Part shown: in pieces, positions 59,422 through 64,000 of the stretch
How the letters are laid out: every line of letters starts with the position of its first letter
Position numbering within the stretch: the first letter of the stretch is position 1
Origin: Ectobacillus polymachus
GTDB taxonomy: Bacteria > Bacillota > Bacilli > Bacillales > Bacillaceae_G
Length of the DNA: 64,000 nt
NCBI RefSeq assembly: GCF_048159605.1
Contig: NZ_JBLREB010000003.1
Location: 124,001-188,000 of the forward strand
Direction: 5' to 3'
Translations under genes and position numbers: made by a program
The notes under the pieces: model-generated
What the model was told of the DNA's origin: nothing
Databases searched by the model: none
Seen by the model: only the letters and a program-made list of their open reading frames with translations

Positions 59422-59460
59422 CAAACCACAGGTCAATTGACCCTGTGGTTTGTTCTTTTA
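59422..59460. terminator. terminator after the small-gene cluster
   Basis: AAACCACAGG pairs with CCTGTGGTTT around TCAATTGAC; T-rich tail. It may also end the convergent TrmB gene. Confidence 0.8.
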
Positions 59461-59471
59461 TAGGAAATTTT

Positions 59472-60236
59472 TTAATAACGCAGTCGTAATAAAAGAGGTT
59501 TTATATCTTTATCGTTCATTAACTGTTCCTCATATTTTGATGCGATTTTTGCTAATGCGACATCATGATAGAAAAATTCAGAAAAAAATTTAACAAATGG
59601 CTTCGATTTGGTGATCATCGCCTGCCATGAATTATTATCAGCACCGACAAATAAAATAGTATTATCATCAATAATCATTAAGCGATACTTTTCTAAGCTC
59701 CGATGTTCTTCAATTGGAGATATAGTATATAGGGTGGATAGCCCTGTTTTTTCTTGTAAATCTCCGACAATGAGTGCCTCTACCTTGACACCGGTTTGTT
59801 CCTTTTCCATTAATAATGGTAAATAATGATAGAATTCTTCTTTCCATAAAGAAATTTGAATCGAATGCTTTGCTTCTAGTAGAAGTTGTTTACTTTCGAG
59901 CTGGATAGAAGAATCATCCTTTAAATTCCACACACGATCATCAATCACTATTTTTTTAAATGTATTGTTTTTCAAATGATTGATATTTGCCTGAAATTCT
60001 TTGGTTAACTTATTTATAACAAGTTTTAAAGGTAAGACAGTATAGAGTTTTTTCTTTTCTGATACAGAGTTTAGAACGATTCCTTTTTCAATCATTCGAG
60101 AAAGTACTTCATATACCTTTGCTTTTGGAACTCCGGAATATTTTACAATAAGTGTAGCATCGAGCGGCTCCTCGCACGATGAAAGAACCTCGTATACTTT
60201 GCTTTCGTTTTGTGAAAACCCAAACTTTTGTAGCAT
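59472..60236 (-). CDS. TrmB-family transcriptional regulator
   Basis: A 254-residue regulator. The TrmB winged helix fills residues 1-70 (LQKFGFSQNESKVYEVL ... YSGVPKAKVYEVLSRMIEKGIV). A linker coiled helix follows, then a PLD-like effector domain (about 105-250: LLLEAKHSIQISLWKEEF ... YRLMIIDDNTILFVGAD). TrmB proteins sense sugars, mostly in archaea, but are also found in Bacilli. It is divergent from the nucleoside operon, so it is a good candidate for its repressor in place of DeoR. The binding ligand (for example a deoxyribose phosphate) is inferred. Confidence 0.82.
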   Translation of the reverse strand: MLQKFGFSQNESKVYEVLSSCEEPLDATLIVKYSGVPKAKVYEVLSRMIEKGIVLNSVSEKKKLYTVLPLKLVINKLTKEFQANINHLKNNTFKKIVIDDRVWNLKDDSSIQLESKQLLLEAKHSIQISLWKEEFYHYLPLLMEKEQTGVKVEALIVGDLQEKTGLSTLYTISPIEEHRSLEKYRLMIIDDNTILFVGADNNSWQAMITKSKPFVKFFSEFFYHDVALAKIASKYEEQLMNDKDIKPLLLRLRY

Positions 60237-60697
60237 AATTTTAACCTCTTTTATAAAAAATAAATATTCAAAAAATTACCTTTTTTATTCATTTCACAGT
60301 ATAGATTTATCATATTTGATTATTAATGTTTTGTAAATTTTTTTTCTCTTGTTCCACAAACACACCCGATTGCTTTACACGTTGCAATTAATATTGATGA
60401 GTGAATAGTAGATTTTCTCCTTTTATATCTTGTTTTATTGCTCTTTCTGCACTTTAATAGGTGCTAATTCTCGTTCAGTAGGGAGTTTATTATTAGCTTT
60501 ATAACAACAATTCTTCAATTTTGTGAACAAGTCTATCTCCACTTTACACATTAGGTTATTACTGATATAGTAACCATATAATTAATATATGGATATAACT
60601 TTTATAGCTGTTATACCATAAATTATATAAATTTTTATAGAAGGAAGATGAGAAAGTCATTTACCGCGCATTCTTTATGTGAAATGTTTCACTGAAT

Positions 60698-60711
60698 TGT
60701 AAGCGTTGACA
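60698..60711 (+). promoter_or_regulatory. cre site (CcpA) on the pdp promoter
   Basis: TGTAAGCGTTGACA agrees with the Bacillus cre consensus TGTAANCGNTNACA at every position. Its last six bases are the -35, so CcpA bound here would repress the operon in glucose. Confidence 0.88.
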
Positions 60712-60734
60712 AAACTGGTGTATATCTGGATAAT
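60706..60734 (+). promoter_or_regulatory. pdp-deoC-cdd-nupC promoter
   Basis: TTGACA at 60706-60711, 17 bases, GATAAT at 60729-60734. Confidence 0.85.
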
Positions 60735-60890
60735 GTTCTGGATAAAGTTAATTAAGGCAGCCCTACTTATTAATTAGTTGCTGCAGGGACAAGGATGCAA
60801 CCATATAGTTTGCTAAAGAATTTGGATAACTAGTAATGGATGGTAAGTACATCAGCAAAATACTTCTATTAAAATTTAGGAGGAAATCAT

Positions 60891-62192
60891 ATGAGAATGG
60901 TTGACATTATTGAAAAAAAGCGTAATGGGTTTGAATTAACCAAAGAGGAAATTCAATTTTTAATAAAAGGATTTACAAAGGGTGACATCCCTGACTATCA
61001 AATGTCTGCATTTTCCATGGCAGTATTTTTCAAAGGGATGACAAAAGAAGAACGCGTCAATTTGACTGAAGCGATGGTTCAATCCGGCGACCAAATTGAT
61101 CTCTCTGCTATTGAAGGAATAAAAGTAGATAAACATAGTACAGGAGGTGTCGGTGATACAACGACTCTTGTATTGGCACCGCTTGTTGCTTCTCTTGGGG
61201 TACCTGTCGCTAAAATGTCAGGAAGAGGCCTTGGACATACCGGTGGAACCATTGACAAATTGGAATCCGTCAAAGGATTTCATGTCGAAATTACAAATGA
61301 CGAGTTTATCAATTTAGTGAATACGAATAAAATTGCGGTGATAGGTCAAAGTGCAAATTTAACACCAGCAGATAAAAAGTTGTACGCATTAAGGGATGTA
61401 ACTGCAACAGTTGATTCTATTCCGCTTATTGCCAGCTCGATCATGTGTAAGAAAATTGCAGCAGGTGCAGATGCGATTGTTCTTGATGTTAAAACCGGCA
61501 ACGGGGCTTTCATGAAAAAACTCGATGATGCGAAAGAATTAGCACATGCTATGGTTGACATCGGAAATGGCGTTGGACGCAAAACAAAAGCAATTATCTC
61601 AGATATGAACCAGCCGCTTGGATTTGCAGTAGGAAACGCTTTAGAAGTGAAAGAAGCCATTGACACGCTCCAAGGACACGGACCTGAAGATTTACATGAA
61701 CTTTGTTTAACACTAGGAAGTCATATGCTTGTTTCAGCAGAAAAAGCAGCTAATTTGGATCAAGCCCGTGAAATGTTAGAAGAATCAATGAGAAATGGTA
61801 AAGCAATTCAAACATTTAAAACATTCCTTGCTGCCCAAGGCGGAGATGCTTCTGTTGTTGATGATCCTTCTAGGCTTCCGGTAGCTGCATATAAGATTGA
61901 AGTTCCAGCAAAAACTACAGGCTACGTTGCTGAAATACAAGCAGAGGAGATTGGAATCGCTGCTATGATGCTAGGAGCTGGACGGGTTACAAAAGAATCT
62001 GTAATCGATTTAGCTGTAGGCGTAATGCTTCATAAGAAAGTTGGCGATTACGTGCAAGCTGGAGATACTCTGGTAACGATTCATAGCAATCAAGAAAATG
62101 TTGCAGAAGTTATCGAAAAAATTTATTCCGCTTATACACTTGTTCAGGAAAAAGTATCGAAACCAACACTAATTTATACTGAAATTCATTAA
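60891..62192 (+). CDS. pdp: pyrimidine-nucleoside phosphorylase
   Basis: Phosphorolysis of uridine, thymidine and deoxyuridine to base and ribose/deoxyribose-1-phosphate; 433 residues. The phosphate site DKHSTGGVGDTTTLVLAPLVA (Lys/Ser near 81-85), KMSGRGLGHTGGTIDKLES and DVKTGNGAFMKKL are the family signatures. The helical lid at the N-terminus begins MRMVDIIEKKRNG. TAGGAGG gives a strong start. First gene of the nucleoside operon, under CcpA and probably TrmB control. Confidence 0.96.
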   Translation: MRMVDIIEKKRNGFELTKEEIQFLIKGFTKGDIPDYQMSAFSMAVFFKGMTKEERVNLTEAMVQSGDQIDLSAIEGIKVDKHSTGGVGDTTTLVLAPLVASLGVPVAKMSGRGLGHTGGTIDKLESVKGFHVEITNDEFINLVNTNKIAVIGQSANLTPADKKLYALRDVTATVDSIPLIASSIMCKKIAAGADAIVLDVKTGNGAFMKKLDDAKELAHAMVDIGNGVGRKTKAIISDMNQPLGFAVGNALEVKEAIDTLQGHGPEDLHELCLTLGSHMLVSAEKAANLDQAREMLEESMRNGKAIQTFKTFLAAQGGDASVVDDPSRLPVAAYKIEVPAKTTGYVAEIQAEEIGIAAMMLGAGRVTKESVIDLAVGVMLHKKVGDYVQAGDTLVTIHSNQENVAEVIEKIYSAYTLVQEKVSKPTLIYTEIH

Positions 62193-62209
62193 TTTGGAGG
62201 AATAATAAC

Positions 62210-62884
62210 ATGTCCGTAAATTTAGCTAAAATGATTGATCATACATTATTAAAAGCAAATGCCACAAAGGCTGAAGTAATGAAATTGCTTGAAGAAGCAA
62301 AAAAATATCAGTTTGCCTCAGTTTGTATCAATCCAACTTGGGTCAAAACAGCTGCAGAATATCTTCATGATACACCGGAGGTAAAAGTCTGTACTGTCAT
62401 TGGTTTCCCGCTCGGAGCAACGACACCAGAAGTAAAAGCATTTGAAACGAAAGATGCGATTGAAAATGGTGCAGATGAAGTAGATATGGTTATCAATATC
62501 GGTGCATTAAAGGATCAACAGTATGATTTGGTTGAAAAAGATATTAAAGCAGTAGTAGATGCAGCGAAAGGCAAAGCCTTGGTAAAAGTCATTATTGAAA
62601 CATGCTTGTTAACAGATGAAGAAAAAGTAAAAGTCTGCCAGTTAGCCGTTTCAGCTGGAACCGACTTTGTGAAAACATCAACTGGATTTTCTACTGGCGG
62701 TGCGACGGTCGAAGATGTCGCATTAATGAGAAAAACTGTCGGTCCAGAAATAGGTGTAAAAGCTTCTGGAGGCGTTAGAAGCTTAGAAGATGCAGAAGCA
62801 GTGGTCAAAGCAGGTGCCAATCGAATTGGGGCAAGTTCAGGTGTGAAAATCATCAACGGGCAAACTTCATCATCTTCTTATTAA
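62210..62884 (+). CDS. deoC: deoxyribose-phosphate aldolase
   Basis: Splits deoxyribose-5-phosphate to acetaldehyde and glyceraldehyde-3-phosphate; 224 residues. The Schiff-base Lys lies in TDFVKTSTGFSTGGAT, with the second Lys in GVKASGGVRSLEDAE and the substrate Asp in EVDMVINIGAL. Typical class I length. Follows pdp by 17 bases; together they channel deoxynucleosides to glycolysis. An imperfect hairpin with GGCTGGCCAG lies in the gap before cdd. Confidence 0.96.
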   Translation: MSVNLAKMIDHTLLKANATKAEVMKLLEEAKKYQFASVCINPTWVKTAAEYLHDTPEVKVCTVIGFPLGATTPEVKAFETKDAIENGADEVDMVINIGALKDQQYDLVEKDIKAVVDAAKGKALVKVIIETCLLTDEEKVKVCQLAVSAGTDFVKTSTGFSTGGATVEDVALMRKTVGPEIGVKASGGVRSLEDAEAVVKAGANRIGASSGVKIINGQTSSSSY

Positions 62885-62962
62885 TAAAAAGCAGGAGGCT
62901 GGCCAGCTAGGTCAGCCAAAATGCTTTATATTATTTTAATAAAAATTATGAAAGGAGAATGA

Positions 62963-63364
62963 ATGATGGATATTCAAACATTAATTGCTCAAGCAATCGA
63001 AGCTAGAAAACAAGCTTATGCTCCCTATTCAAACTTTCAAGTCGGCGCAGCAATCTTAACAAAAAATAACGAAGTCTTTCTTGGGTGTAATATCGAAAAT
63101 GCCTCCTATGGGTTAACCAACTGTGCAGAAAGAACGGCTATCTTTAAGGCAGTTTCTGAAGGAGAAAAAGAAATAAAAGCAATTGTTATTGTTGGTGATA
63201 CAGATGATCCTATTTCACCTTGTGGAGCCTGCCGCCAAGTAATGGCTGAATTTTGTGATGAAAACACAAAAATAATTTTAACGAATTTAAAAGGTGATAG
63301 TGTCGAAACAACCATTAATGAACTGCTCCCTGGTTTCTTTTCTTCAAAGGATTTAAAAAAATAA
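62963..63364 (+). CDS. cdd: cytidine deaminase
   Basis: Zinc deaminase converting cytidine and deoxycytidine to uridine forms; 133 residues, the small tetrameric type. Zinc ligands are Cys in NCAERTAI (with the proton-shuttle Glu) and the two Cys of PCGACRQVM. FQVGAAILTKNNEVFLGCNIENASYG is the substrate motif. Start follows AAAGGAGAATGAATG; the first of two ATG codons is equally possible. In the operon it supplies uridine to pdp. Confidence 0.95.
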   Translation: MMDIQTLIAQAIEARKQAYAPYSNFQVGAAILTKNNEVFLGCNIENASYGLTNCAERTAIFKAVSEGEKEIKAIVIVGDTDDPISPCGACRQVMAEFCDENTKIILTNLKGDSVETTINELLPGFFSSKDLKK

Positions 63365-63436
63365 GTTTTATAAATTGAAAGCGAATACAATGGCGAATTT
63401 AAAAATTTTTGATTACAACATGTGGAGGAGACAACG

Positions 63437-64000
63437 ATGAAATACATTATTGCCATTATCGGATTACTTGTTGTTTTTGGACTAGCTTACTTAGCAAGCA
63501 ATAATCGTAAAGGTATTAAACTAAAACCAATTATTCTTATGGTCATTATTCAATTAATATTATCAAGTATATTATTAAATACAACATTTGGTTTAGTATT
63601 GATTCAAGGATTTGCCGGAGTGTTTAGTAAATTATTAGATTATGCAGGTAGTGGGGTAAACTTTGTGTTTGGAGGACTCTTGAATAAAGGAGATTACTCG
63701 TTCTTCCTCGGGGTCCTACTTCCAATTATATTTATTTCTGTGTTAATAGGTATATTTCAATATTTGAAGATCCTTCCGTTTTTAATGAAAGGTATTGGTT
63801 TCTTGCTAAGTAAAGTGAATGGAATGGGGAAATTGGAGTCTTACAATGCTGTGGCTTCCGCAATGGTTGGTCAGTCTGAAGTATTTATTACAGTGAAAAA
63901 GCAACTCGGTCAGTTGCCTCCAAATCGCTTATACACATTGTGTGCATCAGCGATGTCAACGGTATCGATGTCGATTGTCGGTGCTTATATGACCATGATT
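63437..64000 (+). CDS. nupC: NupC-type nucleoside transporter, 5' part
   Basis: Concentrative nucleoside/proton symporter, first 188 residues, cut by the window end. Helices at about 2-20, 31-50, 73-95 and a conserved motif GQSEVFITVKKQL near 150 that binds the nucleoside in CNT carriers. The start ATGAAATACATTATTGCC follows TGGAGGAG. As last visible gene of pdp-deoC-cdd-nupC it imports the substrates of the operon. Confidence 0.9.
   Translation, partial: MKYIIAIIGLLVVFGLAYLASNNRKGIKLKPIILMVIIQLILSSILLNTTFGLVLIQGFAGVFSKLLDYAGSGVNFVFGGLLNKGDYSFFLGVLLPIIFISVLIGIFQYLKILPFLMKGIGFLLSKVNGMGKLESYNAVASAMVGQSEVFITVKKQLGQLPPNRLYTLCASAMSTVSMSIVGAYMTMI

Larger units (their letters stand above)
60237..60890. 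promoter_or_regulatory. control region between trmB and pdp
   Basis: 650 bp with no gene. AT-rich left half, then the pdp promoter and operators from 60679: the palindrome GTGAAA-TG-TTTCAC (60679-60692), the cre site, a direct repeat CTGGATAA at 60726-60733 and 60738-60745, and a 160-base leader that ends in TAGGAGGAAATCAT before pdp. No clear terminator in the leader. Confidence 0.6.

Noticed and set aside
1..64000. CRISPR array, tRNA, rRNA, prophage or transposase genes
   Set aside because: Looked for by eye on both strands; no spaced direct repeats, cloverleaf sequences or phage or transposase proteins were recognised. A tRNAscan or CRISPR search would settle this.

Overview
The window is low-GC Firmicute DNA from a Bacillus. 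Gene order follows the Bacillus subtilis yit/yja/yjb/yjc segment closely (yjzC, yjzD, yjaU, yjaV, fabH, fabF, yjaZ, yjbA, trpS, opp, spx, yjbE, mecA, coiA, pepF, spxH, yjbI, yjbK, relQ, nadK, yjbO, prpE, fabI, cotO, yjcA, yjcD, yjcF, yjcG). Two copies of a 148-bp element that resembles the B. cereus-group repeat bcr1, a CotZ/ExsY-type exosporium protein and tandem Trp T-boxes point to the B. cereus group or a close, divergent relative. MecA and FabH look like the B. cereus proteins as I remember them but are clearly not identical, so I do not name a species.

Layout. 1-5 kb: end of a YitT-like membrane protein, two small genes, a HAD phosphatase, YjzC, and clpB under a clear CtsR operator. 5-9 kb: yjaU, yjaV and the fatty-acid pair fabH-fabF with a FapR operator on the promoter. 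9-13 kb: yjaZ, yjbA, a bcr1-like element, and trpS behind a Trp T-box. 13-17.4 kb: oppBCDF with no oppA. 17.9-25 kb: the proteolysis and competence block spx, terC-type yjbE, mecA, a cardiolipin synthase split by an assembly fault (115-bp duplication around an N), coiA and pepF. 25-32.6 kb: spxH with a truncated hemoglobin, a CYTH protein, the alarmone synthetase relQ, nadK, a pseudouridine synthase, prpE, and fabI with a second FapR operator.

32.7-40.8 kb is the most variable part. Four glycosyltransferases, a galE-like epimerase and a UDP-glucuronate decarboxylase-like enzyme lie between fabI and the spore genes cotO, cotZ/exsY and yjcA. By position this looks like a spore-surface glycan island. 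40.8-45.2 kb: a UvrD-type helicase with a CoiA-like zinc head, yjcF, yjcG, the second bcr1-like element, and a small Ig-like protein.

45.4-52.4 kb is the complete trpEGDCFBA operon behind two Trp T-boxes in series. 52.5-58.9 kb is signalling: a PAS-GGDEF cyclase back-to-back with a GGDEF-EAL phosphodiesterase, a lactate-permease-family carrier and an orphan PAS histidine kinase. 58.9-59.5 kb holds three very short genes with strong ribosome sites around paired hairpins that can form alternative structures. The window ends with a TrmB-type regulator divergent from a pyrimidine-nucleoside catabolic operon (pdp, deoC, cdd, nupC, cut by the edge) carrying a cre site.

Connections: Spx, SpxH, MecA and ClpB belong to one proteolysis/stress network; fabH-fabF and fabI share FapR; trpS and trp share T-box sensing of uncharged tRNA-Trp. 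No rRNA, tRNA, CRISPR array, transposase or phage gene was recognised.
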